Source: Roseovarius mucosus DSM 17069
Lineage (GTDB): Bacteria; Pseudomonadota; Alphaproteobacteria; Rhodobacterales; Rhodobacteraceae
DNA length: 64,000 nt
Direction: 5' to 3'
Assembly (NCBI RefSeq): GCF_000768555.3
Contig: NZ_KN293991.1
Coordinates: forward strand, 62,001-126,000
Shown: piece after piece, positions 8,584 to 16,946 of the stretch
Layout of the letters: each line of letters begins with the position of its first letter
How positions within the stretch are numbered: the first letter of the stretch is position 1
Translations under genes and position numbers: made by a program
The notes under the pieces: model-generated
What the model was told of the DNA's origin: nothing
The model's database searches: none
What the model saw: the letters and a program-made list of their open reading frames with translations, nothing else

Positions 8584-8611
8584 TTGACATAACTAGAAAA
8601 TTAGTTATATT
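8584..8611 (+). promoter_or_regulatory. sigma70-like promoter with ArsR operator palindrome
   Basis: A -35 TTGACA (8584-8589) and a -10 TATATT (8606-8611) are 16 bp apart. Between and over them lies a perfect inverted repeat, ATAACTA (8589-8595), 6-nt spacer, TAGTTAT (8602-8608), the typical form of an ArsR/SmtB operator. Binding there would block RNA polymerase. The predicted transcription start falls at about 8617-8618, i.e. on the ArsR start codon, and no Shine-Dalgarno is present, suggesting a leaderless mRNA. Confidence 0.7.
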
Positions 8612-8617
8612 AGATCC

Positions 8618-8935
8618 ATGAGCACGACAAGCCCCACCGCCCGCGCCCTTGCCGCTCTTGGCCATGACACGCGCCTTGCAGTCTTTCGACTGTTGGTGCG
8701 CGCGGGCGAAGAAGGGCTGAACGTGGGCGAGATTGGGCAGCATCTGGATCAGGCGCCCTCGACCCTCGCGCATCACCTGTCGGCCTTGGTCGACTCTGGT
8801 TTGGTGATGCAAGAGCGGCAGGGGCGTACGGTGATCAATCGCGTGGACTATGCTGCCATGAGGCGAACACTGAGTTTCCTGACATCGGAATGCTGCACCG
8901 GGGTAAAACTGACCAAGACTGAAAACGCTGCCTGA
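8618..8935 (+). CDS. ArsR family metalloregulator
   Basis: A 105-residue winged-helix repressor: LAALGHDTRLAVFRLLVRAGEEGL, recognition region QAPSTLAHHLSALVDSGLV, then wing VMQERQGRTVINRV. A Cys pair near the C-terminus (SECCTGVKL) could bind As(III), Sb(III) or another thiophilic metal; the classical alpha3N CxC site is absent. The operator lies inside its own promoter and an ArsP-like permease follows 40 bp downstream, so autorepression released by metal is likely. The exact inducer is unknown. Confidence 0.88.
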   Translation: MSTTSPTARALAALGHDTRLAVFRLLVRAGEEGLNVGEIGQHLDQAPSTLAHHLSALVDSGLVMQERQGRTVINRVDYAAMRRTLSFLTSECCTGVKLTKTENAA

Positions 8936-8975
8936 CTTCAATTTTTTACCTCAATTAAACGACTTTTCTAGGGAT

Positions 8976-10031
8976 ATGGACATGACAGACTCGAGCCAGC
9001 CTCACCCCCGCGCTGCCGTATTGCTACGGCTCATTTGGAAAGACCATCGCATCTGGATCATCTCGGCATTGATCCTGATCCTGCTTGCGATTTTCGACAC
9101 GACACAGGCGCGCGCCACGCTCGCCTTTACGGCCGAGGCGCTACTCGGCACCGCGCCGTTTCTCTTGCTCTCCATCGGCATCGCCGCCTGGGCCACTGCA
9201 ACCGGTGCGGATAATCTGATCGCCCGCGCCTTTACCGGCGCGCCCGCCGTGATGATCCTTCTTGCGGCCTTGGCGGGGGGCCTTTCGCCCTTTTGCTCGT
9301 GTGGGGTTATTCCGCTGATCGCCGCCTTGTTGGCAATGGGCGTACCACTCTCGGCGGTCATGGCCTTCTGGCTTGCATCGCCGGTGATGGACCCGTCGAT
9401 GTTCGTGCTGACCACCGGCGTTCTGGGGTTGGAGTTTGCCATTGCCAAAACACTCGCCGCAATCGGCCTGGGGCTTATGGGGGGATGGGTCGTGCATCTG
9501 TTGGGTCGCGCCGGGGGGCTGAGTGATCCGCTGCGCGATGGAATCGGCAACGGAGGTTGTGGCGGCAGCAAACTGCGCGCACCCAAACCTGTCGTCTGGC
9601 GCTTTTGGACCGATCCGGCGCGCAGGGCCAAGTTTGGCCGTGAAGCGCTGAATGTGACCCTGTTTCTGCTGAAATGGCTCACTCTGGCCTTTATACTCGA
9701 GAGCCTCATGCTCGCCTTTATCCCGGCGGAGACCATCACGCAGGCGCTTGGGGGCACCGGCATTATCCCGATCCTGTTGGGCACTCTGATCGGCGTGCCT
9801 GCCTATCTGAATGGTTACGCCGCCCTCCCGCTGGTCGGTGGGTTGATTGGTCAGGGCATGGCCCCCGGTGCCGGTCTGGCCTTTCTCGTGGCCGGTGGCG
9901 TCACGTCCTTGCCTGCGGCCATCGCCGTCTGGGCCTTGGTCAAACCACGGGTTTTCGCGCTCTACATCGCCCTGTCGCTCACCGGGGCGTTTGCGGCGGG
10001 GCTGATCTTTCAACTCTGGAACATGGCATGA
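8976..10031 (+). CDS. ArsP-type (UPF0718/DUF318) permease
   Basis: A 351-residue polytopic inner-membrane protein with two homologous halves. The family motif FCSCGVIPLIAALLAMGVPL is present in the first half (about residue 105) and GTLIGVPAYLNGYAALPLVG in the second. A cytoplasmic loop carries GNGGCGGS. Characterised relatives (ArsP) export trivalent organoarsenicals, and others are linked to metal tolerance. Control by the ArsR gene immediately upstream fits metal or metalloid efflux. It overlaps the next gene by 4 bp (ATGA), showing translational coupling. Confidence 0.82.
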   Translation: MDMTDSSQPHPRAAVLLRLIWKDHRIWIISALILILLAIFDTTQARATLAFTAEALLGTAPFLLLSIGIAAWATATGADNLIARAFTGAPAVMILLAALAGGLSPFCSCGVIPLIAALLAMGVPLSAVMAFWLASPVMDPSMFVLTTGVLGLEFAIAKTLAAIGLGLMGGWVVHLLGRAGGLSDPLRDGIGNGGCGGSKLRAPKPVVWRFWTDPARRAKFGREALNVTLFLLKWLTLAFILESLMLAFIPAETITQALGGTGIIPILLGTLIGVPAYLNGYAALPLVGGLIGQGMAPGAGLAFLVAGGVTSLPAAIAVWALVKPRVFALYIALSLTGAFAAGLIFQLWNMA

Positions 10032-10861
10032 GACAGTTGCAGATCGAAGTGAGCGGCCTTGAGCCCGGCGCGCGCCTGCTGGCCCCGGCCGGCATGTGCA
10101 GCCCCGAAGACGCCGTTTCGGCCACAACCGTGACTGGCGGAGACATCGTTACCGTAGCGCTCGAGCCTGAATTGGGTCTTACCGCGCTCTGGATCGAGGC
10201 GGCGAACGAAACTGTCACACTCACCCATACCATCACCCCCGCGCCCAAAGACCAAGGCTATCCCGAGGCGGTTTATACTTCGCGCATCAACCGCTATACC
10301 GTCGCTGCCGATGATCTGACCGAGGCCAGCCGCACCATTGCGGCCAAGGCAGGCGGCGGGCGCGCGGGCATCGACGCATTGGTCGCCGAGGCTGAGGCGC
10401 GTTTCACCTACGATCATCCTGAGGCGCGGTTCAATGATGGGGCCGAAGCAGTGCCCTACCTCTCATGCGGCACAACGCCCGGCTCTTGCGTGGATATCAA
10501 CACCTATCTCGTCGCCAGCCTGCGCGCGGCAGGCTATGAGGCGGGCTATGTCTATGGCTACTTCTTTCCGGCGGAAAAGGGGGGCGTCACCCATGACATG
10601 CATTGCTGGGTTGTCACCCGCCATGACGGCGAGGTGCTCGACTGGGACATCGCGCATCACATGAAGGCGGGGCTTGGCCCGACAAAACCCGGTCTCAATC
10701 CGCGTCCGGGTTGGCGGGTCGCACTCGGGCATTCGATGGGGCATACCTATCGTATGGGTGAGACACTGGCCCAACTAAAGCTTCTGGCCGAACCGATGAA
10801 AAGGGGGCCGGGCGGCACATGGCAGAAACTGCCCATCATTGCGCGGCTGCCCGCGACCTGA
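10028..10861 (+). CDS. Transglutaminase-like cysteine hydrolase family protein
   Basis: A 277-residue protein with no signal peptide. The catalytic triad of the transglutaminase-like fold is visible: Cys in TPGSCVDINTYLVASLRAAG, His in GVTHDMHCWVV, Asp in EVLDWDIAHH. Such proteins are usually proteases, amidases or peptide-processing enzymes rather than true transglutaminases. The ATG overlaps the permease stop by 4 bp, so I chose it over longer in-frame extensions that would run inside the permease gene. Its coupling to an ArsR-controlled permease is unexpected and its substrate is unknown. Confidence 0.75.
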   Translation: MRQLQIEVSGLEPGARLLAPAGMCSPEDAVSATTVTGGDIVTVALEPELGLTALWIEAANETVTLTHTITPAPKDQGYPEAVYTSRINRYTVAADDLTEASRTIAAKAGGGRAGIDALVAEAEARFTYDHPEARFNDGAEAVPYLSCGTTPGSCVDINTYLVASLRAAGYEAGYVYGYFFPAEKGGVTHDMHCWVVTRHDGEVLDWDIAHHMKAGLGPTKPGLNPRPGWRVALGHSMGHTYRMGETLAQLKLLAEPMKRGPGGTWQKLPIIARLPAT

Positions 10862-10891
10862 CCCTTGCAGAGCTGCCCGCAATTTGAGCAT

Positions 10892-10928
10892 AAACCGCTG
10901 GGAGTCTGCCTCTCAGCGGTTTAGTTTT
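10892..10928 (+). terminator. Rho-independent terminator
   Basis: AAACCGCTG (10892-10900) and CAGCGGTTT (10914-10922) form a 9-bp stem, extended after one mismatch by GAG/CTC, followed by AGTTTT. It ends the arsR-permease-transglutaminase operon. Confidence 0.75.
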
Positions 10929-10967
10929 GCCCAATGGTAAATTTCTGTAGAAAATTGACCGGATAAA

Positions 10968-10989
10968 TTTTACCAATTGGTAAAACCAA
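10968..10989. promoter_or_regulatory. Overlapping palindromes upstream of BMP transporter, GntR/FadR-type operator
   Basis: TTTTACCAATTGGTAAAA (10968-10985) is a perfect 18-bp palindrome. It overlaps TTGGT-AAA-ACCAA (10977-10989), a perfect half-site arrangement of the FadR subfamily of GntR regulators (TGGT-N3-ACCA). A degenerate copy, CCAATGGTAAATTT, lies at 10931-10944. The sites are 33-54 bp ahead of the transporter start. No GntR gene is in the window, so the regulator must be elsewhere. Confidence 0.65.
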
Positions 10990-11021
10990 AAAGACTGCCC
11001 ACTGACAACATGGAGAGCAAC

Positions 11022-12038
11022 ATGACACGCCTGCCACTTTCCCGACGTCGCTTTATGGCCACCACGGCCGGCGCCGCGCTCATCGCCGGGGCCTCTGGCC
11101 TGCGCTCGCCGCTGCGCGCCGCCGAACCGATCAAGACCGCCGGTATCTACACGGTGCCCGTCGAACAACAATGGGTCAGCCGGATTCACAAAGCCGCCAT
11201 GACCGCGCAAGAGCGGGGCGATGTCGAGTATGTCTATTCCGAGAATGTCTCGAATACCGATTATGCGCGCGTCATGCGCGAATATGCCGAACAGGGCTAC
11301 AAGCTCATCATCGGTGAGGTGTTCGCAGTCGAGCAAGAAGCGCGCGAAGTGGCCGCCGACTATCCCGACATCGCCTTCCTGATGGGGTCGAGCTTCAAGG
11401 AGGACCCGGCGCTGGCGAATTTCGCGGTGTTCGACAACTATATTCAGGACGCCTCTTACCTCTCGGGAATCATTGCAGGTGCGATGACCAAGACCGCCAA
11501 TATCGGCATGGTCGGCGGCTTCCCGATCCCCGAGGTCAACCGCCTGATGCACGCCTTCATGGCAGGTGCCCGTGAAATGAACCCCGAGATCAAGTTTCAA
11601 GTGAGCTTTATCGGGTCTTGGTTCGATCCCCCCAAGGCCAAGGAAACCGCCTTTGCCATGATCGAGGGGGGCGCGGACATGCTCTATGCCGAACGCTTTG
11701 GCGTCTCGGACGCGGCAAAGGAAAAGGGGGTGCTGGCCATCGGCAACGTGATCGACACCCAAGCCGACTATCCCGAAACGGTCGTGGCCTCGGCCATCTG
11801 GCATTTCGAGCCGACGCTTGATGCCGCGATTGCCGCTGTTAACGCGGGCACGTTCACCGCTGCCGATTACGGCGTCTATTCCTTCATGAAGGCAGGCGGA
11901 TGCTCTTTGGCGCCGCTTGGGACCTTTGAGGGCAAAGTGCCCGAGGCAGCCTTGGCGCTGGTGGCAGAACGCGAGGCGGCGATCAAGGCGGGCACCTTTA
12001 CCGTCGAGATCAACGACGAAGAGCCGAAATCCTCGTAA
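11022..12038 (+). CDS. BMP (basic membrane protein/PnrA-like) family ABC transporter substrate-binding protein
   Basis: A 338-residue periplasmic binding protein with a Tat-type signal, LSRRRFMATTAGAALIAGAS. Family members (PnrA, Med, BmpA) bind purine or pyrimidine nucleosides. ADMLYAERFGVSDAAKEKGVLAIG and the SGIIAGAMTKTANIGMVGGF region match the family. ATG 11022 has GGAG 6 nt upstream; the ATG at 11010 lies over that site. It is the first gene of a five-gene operon with an ATPase, two permeases and a deaminase-like enzyme, so a nucleobase or nucleoside ligand is likely. Confidence 0.86.
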   Translation: MTRLPLSRRRFMATTAGAALIAGASGLRSPLRAAEPIKTAGIYTVPVEQQWVSRIHKAAMTAQERGDVEYVYSENVSNTDYARVMREYAEQGYKLIIGEVFAVEQEAREVAADYPDIAFLMGSSFKEDPALANFAVFDNYIQDASYLSGIIAGAMTKTANIGMVGGFPIPEVNRLMHAFMAGAREMNPEIKFQVSFIGSWFDPPKAKETAFAMIEGGADMLYAERFGVSDAAKEKGVLAIGNVIDTQADYPETVVASAIWHFEPTLDAAIAAVNAGTFTAADYGVYSFMKAGGCSLAPLGTFEGKVPEAALALVAEREAAIKAGTFTVEINDEEPKSS

Positions 12039-13586
12039 ATGACAGGCGCAGACACGGCGCAGGTCGTTCTGCGCCTTGACAGGATTACCAAGCGTTTCGG
12101 CGCGCTCACCGCGAATGACGCGGTGAGCCTCAGCCTGCACCGGGGCGAGGTCGTGGCCCTCTTGGGTGAAAACGGTGCGGGCAAGACCACGCTGATGAAC
12201 ATCCTGTTCGGCCAGTATACTGCCGATGAGGGACAGGTGATGGTGATGGGGCGGGCGCTGCCCCCCGGCAATCCGCGCGCCGCACTCGAGGCGGGCGTAG
12301 GCATGGTGCATCAGCATTTCACGCTGGCCGACAATCTGACTGTGCTGGAGAACGTGACACTCGGCACCGAGCCGCTCTGGCGTTGGCGGTCTGATCGTGC
12401 CGCCGCGCGCGACAAGATTGCCAAACTCTCTGCCGATTTTCATCTGGCGGTTGACCCTGACGCGCGTGTCGGCAGCCTCACCGTGGGGGAACGGCAGCGG
12501 GTCGAGATCCTAAAGGCGCTCTACCGCGAAGCGCGTATTCTCATTCTCGATGAGCCGACCGCCGTTCTGACTCCACAAGAAACCGACGATCTCTTTGCCA
12601 CGCTGCGCGAGGCGGTGGCCAAAGGCCTCTCGATCGTGTTCATCAGCCACAAGCTGCATGAGGTGATGGATATTGCCCACAGGGTCGTGATCCTGCGCCA
12701 TGGCAAGGTGGTGGCCGAGATGGACACCGCCAATACAGACCGTCACGCGCTAGCCGCTGCTATGGTCGGCAGTGACGTCAGCGCACCACGGGTGGCCCCC
12801 GGCACGGCTGGCGCGCCACTCTTGCAATTGCACGCCGTCACCACGGCAGACCGGGGCAGCGCGCCGGGGTTGAAATCCCTGAACCTCGCCCTGCGCGCTG
12901 GCCAGATCACCGGCCTTGCCGGAGTTTCCGGTAACGGGCAAGCGGCGCTGGCCGATCTTATCGCCGGTCTTGGCGCGCCCGCTTCAGGGCGGCTTGATCT
13001 GGGCGGCGCGGAAATGGCGCAATGGAGCCCGCGCGCTGCGGTCGAGCATGGGATTGCGCGCATCCCCGAAGACAGGCACAAAACCGGCACAATCGCCGAT
13101 TTCTCCCTCACCGAGAATGCCATTCTGGAGAGCTATCACAAACCCCCGATGAGTCGCGCGGGTTGGATGAGCTGGCCCCGCGCCGAGGCCGAAACACAGG
13201 CGATCATCAAAGGCTACGACATTCGCTGCCCAGGGCCAGATACACGCATCCGCCTGCTCTCGGGCGGCAATATGCAGAAACTGATCCTTGGCCGCGTGCT
13301 CGAGGCCAATCCGCGTATCATCCTCGCCAACCAGCCCGTACGCGGACTGGACATCGGTGCCGTCAACTATGTGCATGAACAGTTGCTCAAGGCCCGCGAC
13401 CGGGGCGCGGCGGTGCTGCTGATTTCCGAGGATCTGGACGAGATCATGGCGCTCTCGGACGTGATCCATGTGATGTCCGAAGGTCGCCTCTCGCCCGAGT
13501 TTGCGCGCGGCACGATGACCCCTGCCGAACTGGGCGTTTGGATGGCGGGTCATGGGTTTGATGCGGGGTTGGCACATGCGTCTTGA
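12039..13586 (+). CDS. Nucleoside-type ABC transporter, tandem ATP-binding protein
   Basis: A 515-residue protein with two ABC domains in tandem. The first has Walker A GENGAGKTTLMNILFG, signature LTVGERQRVEILKAL and Walker B ILILDEPTAVLTPQE. The second has a degenerate Walker A (GVSGNGQAALADLIAG, no Lys) and signature LLSGGNMQKLILGRVLEA, the normal asymmetry of YufO/RbsA-like proteins. The start codon follows the binding-protein stop directly and its end overlaps the next permease by 11 bp. It powers import of the BMP ligand. Confidence 0.88.
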   Translation: MTGADTAQVVLRLDRITKRFGALTANDAVSLSLHRGEVVALLGENGAGKTTLMNILFGQYTADEGQVMVMGRALPPGNPRAALEAGVGMVHQHFTLADNLTVLENVTLGTEPLWRWRSDRAAARDKIAKLSADFHLAVDPDARVGSLTVGERQRVEILKALYREARILILDEPTAVLTPQETDDLFATLREAVAKGLSIVFISHKLHEVMDIAHRVVILRHGKVVAEMDTANTDRHALAAAMVGSDVSAPRVAPGTAGAPLLQLHAVTTADRGSAPGLKSLNLALRAGQITGLAGVSGNGQAALADLIAGLGAPASGRLDLGGAEMAQWSPRAAVEHGIARIPEDRHKTGTIADFSLTENAILESYHKPPMSRAGWMSWPRAEAETQAIIKGYDIRCPGPDTRIRLLSGGNMQKLILGRVLEANPRIILANQPVRGLDIGAVNYVHEQLLKARDRGAAVLLISEDLDEIMALSDVIHVMSEGRLSPEFARGTMTPAELGVWMAGHGFDAGLAHAS

Positions 13587-14625
13587 ACCCATCGCCAACC
13601 CGAGCCTCGCGCGCAGCACCCTGCCGCCCGTTCTGGCGATTGCCGCAACGGTGATCGTGGCCTCGCTCTTGGCGATGCTGGCGGGGGCCGATCCCTTTGC
13701 CGTATTGGGATTGATCCTCAAAGGCGCGGCAGGATCAAAATTCGCCGTGTTAGAGACACTCAATCGCGCCACGCCGCTCATTTTCACCGGGCTTGCCGTG
13801 GCGGTGGCATTCCGTGCCCGGCTCTGGAACATCGGCGCGGAGGCGCAGCTTTATGCAGGGGCACTGATGACGGTGGTTCTTGGGACTGGCGCGTTGCCAT
13901 GGTCTGCCACGGCGCTCTTGCCAACGCTGGTCCTCGTGTCGATGTTGGCGGGCGCGGCTGTTCTGCTCGTCCCCGCGCTGCTCAAGGTGCGGTTCGGCGT
14001 TGATGAGGTGGTCACGACGCTCCTCTTCAATTTCATCTTTCTCCTCTTCATCTCACTCCTGCTTGAAGGACCGCTCAAAGACCCGATGGGCATGGGGTGG
14101 CCCAAATCCGAACGCCTGATCGCCGAGGCACGCCTGCCGCGTATCGTCGAGGGTCTGCGCCTGCATTGGGGCTTTGCGCTGGCTCTCATCTCGGCCGCGC
14201 TCGTTTGGGTGATCCAGCGACGAACAACCCTGGGCTATGAAATGCGCGCCGTTGGCCTCAATCGTGAGGCAGCGCGCTTTGCGGGTATCCCGGTCAACGC
14301 GGTGCTGATCAAGACGGCGCTTCTGTCGGGTGGCCTTGCGGCGCTCGCCGGTTTCTCGGAGGTGGCAGGCGTCAAGGGCAGCCTCACGCTCGATCTCAGC
14401 CCCGGCTTTGGCTATACCGGGATCATTGTGGCGATGCTGGCGCTGCTCAATCCGCTCGGTGTCATCGCTGCCGCCCTCTTCGTGGCGGGTATCTTCGTGG
14501 GTGCCGACAGCATGAGCCGCGCCGTGGGCGTGCCGACCTATCTGGCCGATATCATGCTGGCGACAGCCCTCTTGCTCATGGTGCTGGCGATTTTGCTCAC
14601 GCGGTTCCGGGTGGTGAGGGAATAG
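13576..14625 (+). CDS. Nucleoside-type ABC transporter permease 1
   Basis: A 349-residue multi-pass permease of the BPD_transp_2 (LivHM/RbsC-like) family, of the YufP type found in BMP transporters. RARLWNIGAEAQLYAGAL and GLNREAARFAGIPVNAVLIK are diagnostic. ATG 13576 (MRLEPIANPSL) is selected over an upstream start inside the ATPase gene; it still overlaps that gene by 11 bp. It pairs with the following shorter permease as a heterodimer. Confidence 0.86.
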   Translation: MRLEPIANPSLARSTLPPVLAIAATVIVASLLAMLAGADPFAVLGLILKGAAGSKFAVLETLNRATPLIFTGLAVAVAFRARLWNIGAEAQLYAGALMTVVLGTGALPWSATALLPTLVLVSMLAGAAVLLVPALLKVRFGVDEVVTTLLFNFIFLLFISLLLEGPLKDPMGMGWPKSERLIAEARLPRIVEGLRLHWGFALALISAALVWVIQRRTTLGYEMRAVGLNREAARFAGIPVNAVLIKTALLSGGLAALAGFSEVAGVKGSLTLDLSPGFGYTGIIVAMLALLNPLGVIAAALFVAGIFVGADSMSRAVGVPTYLADIMLATALLLMVLAILLTRFRVVRE

Positions 14626-14628
14626 CGC

Positions 14629-15573
14629 ATGGACATACTTGATATCCTCCTCTCCGCCAGTTTCTGGGCCGCCGCGATCCGCATTGCGAGCCCGCTGATC
14701 TTTGCCACCTTGGGCGAGCTGATCTGCGAGCGCGCGGGCGTGCTCAATCTTGGCATCGAGGGGATCATGGTCGCAGGTGCCTTTGCCGGATGGATGGCAG
14801 TCTATTCCGGTCTGGGTCTCTGGCCGGGTGTTGCGGTGGCGATGGTCGTCGGCATGGGCTTTGGCGCGGTGCATAGCCTCTTGACCGTGCCTTTCGGCCT
14901 CTCGCAGCATGTGGTGGGGCTTGGCGTCACGCTACTTGCTACCTCCTCGACCTATTACGCCTATCGCCTCGCTCTGCCAGAGGTGACAAGCCCGCCGAAA
15001 ATCACGGCCTTTCAGCCATGGGAGATCCCGCTGCTGTCCGACATTCCGCTGATCGGCCCAGCGTTCTTTTCACAAACCCCGCTGACCTATCTGGCCTTCC
15101 TCCTTGTGGGCGTGGTCAGCCTCGTGCTCTATCGCACGCCGCTTGGCCTTGCGCTGCGCGCGGCGGGCGAGAATCCGGCGGCGGTGGCAGCACAGGGCCT
15201 GTCTGTCACGGGGCTGCGCATGGGCGCGGTCATCGTCGGATCGGGGCTGATGGCCATGGGGGGCGCATTTCTGACCATGTCGGCCTTTGACTCCTTTTTC
15301 TTCGAGATGGTCAACGGGCGCGGCTGGATCTGCATCGCGCTGGTGGTGTTTGGCGCTTGGAAACCGGGCAAGGCGCTGTTGGGCGCGGTGCTCTTTGCTG
15401 CCTTCGACGCGCTGCAAATCCGGGTTCAGCAAACACCGCTTGGCGCAGACATTCCCTATCAAATCTTCCTGATGACGCCCTATGTCCTCTCGATCCTCGC
15501 GCTCATCGTCATGTCGCGACGTGCCGAGGTGCCCGCCGCCCTGATGGTAGCCTTCAACAAGGGAGAACGCTGA
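14629..15573 (+). CDS. Nucleoside-type ABC transporter permease 2
   Basis: A 314-residue YufQ-like permease, the partner of the preceding one. The N-terminal FATLGELICERAGVLNLGIEG and AAGENPAAVAAQGLSVTGLR are family hallmarks, with about eight hydrophobic helices. It starts 3 bp after permease 1 and its TGA shares a base with the ATG of the deaminase gene (TGATG), so the operon is tightly coupled. Confidence 0.87.
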   Translation: MDILDILLSASFWAAAIRIASPLIFATLGELICERAGVLNLGIEGIMVAGAFAGWMAVYSGLGLWPGVAVAMVVGMGFGAVHSLLTVPFGLSQHVVGLGVTLLATSSTYYAYRLALPEVTSPPKITAFQPWEIPLLSDIPLIGPAFFSQTPLTYLAFLLVGVVSLVLYRTPLGLALRAAGENPAAVAAQGLSVTGLRMGAVIVGSGLMAMGGAFLTMSAFDSFFFEMVNGRGWICIALVVFGAWKPGKALLGAVLFAAFDALQIRVQQTPLGADIPYQIFLMTPYVLSILALIVMSRRAEVPAALMVAFNKGER

Positions 15574-16850
15574 TGTTCGATCTGATCATCAAGGGGGGCA
15601 CGCTGCCCGATGGCACCGTGGCCGATATTGGCATCACCGGCGACCGGATAACAGCGATGGGGCGGCTTGAAGGGGCCGAGGCTGGCCAAGTGATCGACGC
15701 CACCGGCGATCTCGTGAGCCCACCCTTTGTCGATCCGCATTTTCACCTAGATGCAACGCTGAGCTATGGTCTTCCGCGCATCAACGCCTCTGGCACGCTG
15801 TTGGAGGGGATCGGTCTCTGGGGTGAATTGAAGCAGATCGTCACCGAGGAAGAGATGGTCGCTCGCGCGCTCGAGTATTGCGACTGGGCCGCCTCGATGG
15901 GTCTCTTGGCGATCCGCAGCCATGTCGATACCTGCGACGACAGCCTCAAGGGCGTGGCGGCGATGCTAGAGGTGCGCGACAAGGTCAAAGGCTATATCGA
16001 CCTGCAACTCGTGGCCTTTCCGCAGGACGGGTTCTACCGCGACCCAACCGCGCGCGACAACACGCTCCGCGCCCTCGACATGGGTGTCGACGTGGTGGGC
16101 GGCATCCCGCATTTCGAACGCACGATGGCGGATGGTGCGGCGTCTGTGCGGGAATTGTGCGAGATTGCGGCGGCGCGCGGCCTGCGCGTGGACATGCATT
16201 GCGACGAGAGCGATGACCCGATGAGCCGCCATATCGAAACGCTGGCCTATGAGGCCCAGCGCCTCAGGCTTCAGGGCCGGGTCGCGGGATCGCATCTCAC
16301 CTCGATGCATTCGATGGACAATTACTATGTGTCGAAACTCTTGCCGCTGATGGCCGAGGCTGGCGTCGCCGCAATCCCCAACCCGCTGATCAACATCATG
16401 TTGCAGGGGCGGCACGACACCTTTCCCAAACGGCGCGGTCTGACGCGGGTCAAGGAAATGCAGGCGCAGGGCATCACCGTGGGTTGGGGGCAGGATTGCG
16501 TGCGCGACCCGTGGTACAGCCTCGGCACCGCAGACATGCTCGATGTCGCCTTCATGGGGCTGCATGTGGCGCAGATGAGTAGCCCCGAAGAGATGCGGCG
16601 CTGTTTCGACATGGTGACGATTGAGAACGCGCGCATTCTGGGGCTTACGGATTATGGCCTGCATGTGGGTGCCGTGGCTTCGCTCGTCGTACTCGACGCG
16701 GGTGATCCGATCGAAGCGGTCCGCCTGCGCGCCGCGCGCCTTGCGGTCGTGTCCAAGGGGCGGGTGATTGCGCGCAATCCACGCGGAGATGCCACACTAG
16801 AGATCGCGGGGCGGCCCGGTATGGTACGACGGCGGCACCCGGTCGCATAG
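15573..16850 (+). CDS. codA: Cytosine deaminase-like amidohydrolase
   Basis: A 425-residue metal-dependent amidohydrolase close to E. coli CodA. Metal ligands are the HFH of VDPHFHLDATLSYG, His of DMHCDESDD and the Asp of GWGQDCVRDPWY. AFPQDGFYRDP, SHLTSMHSMDNYYVSKL and HDTFPKRRGLTRVKEM match CodA. CodA makes uracil from cytosine. The Asp after the QD pair in CodA (GHDDV) is Cys here (GQDCV), so a related base such as a methylated or oxidised cytosine, or another cyclic amidine, is possible. It is translationally coupled to the transporter genes, so it probably acts on the imported compound. Confidence 0.8.
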   Translation: MFDLIIKGGTLPDGTVADIGITGDRITAMGRLEGAEAGQVIDATGDLVSPPFVDPHFHLDATLSYGLPRINASGTLLEGIGLWGELKQIVTEEEMVARALEYCDWAASMGLLAIRSHVDTCDDSLKGVAAMLEVRDKVKGYIDLQLVAFPQDGFYRDPTARDNTLRALDMGVDVVGGIPHFERTMADGAASVRELCEIAAARGLRVDMHCDESDDPMSRHIETLAYEAQRLRLQGRVAGSHLTSMHSMDNYYVSKLLPLMAEAGVAAIPNPLINIMLQGRHDTFPKRRGLTRVKEMQAQGITVGWGQDCVRDPWYSLGTADMLDVAFMGLHVAQMSSPEEMRRCFDMVTIENARILGLTDYGLHVGAVASLVVLDAGDPIEAVRLRAARLAVVSKGRVIARNPRGDATLEIAGRPGMVRRRHPVA

Positions 16851-16946
16851 GCGTATCCCGGCCTATCGCCTCGGATGACCACGCGACAGGCTTGCACCTC
16901 GGGCGACAAGTCGGGAACATCAGGCAAACTGTTCAGGAGCTTTAGC

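Noticed and set aside
9674-10027. Upstream extension of the transglutaminase-like gene
   Set aside because: The in-frame extension lies inside the permease gene; the ATGA overlap at 10028 gives a normal start.
10836-12443. A 535-codon open frame on the minus strand
   Set aside because: It is antisense to the transglutaminase and BMP transporter genes; composition is His/Arg-rich and no family is recognised.
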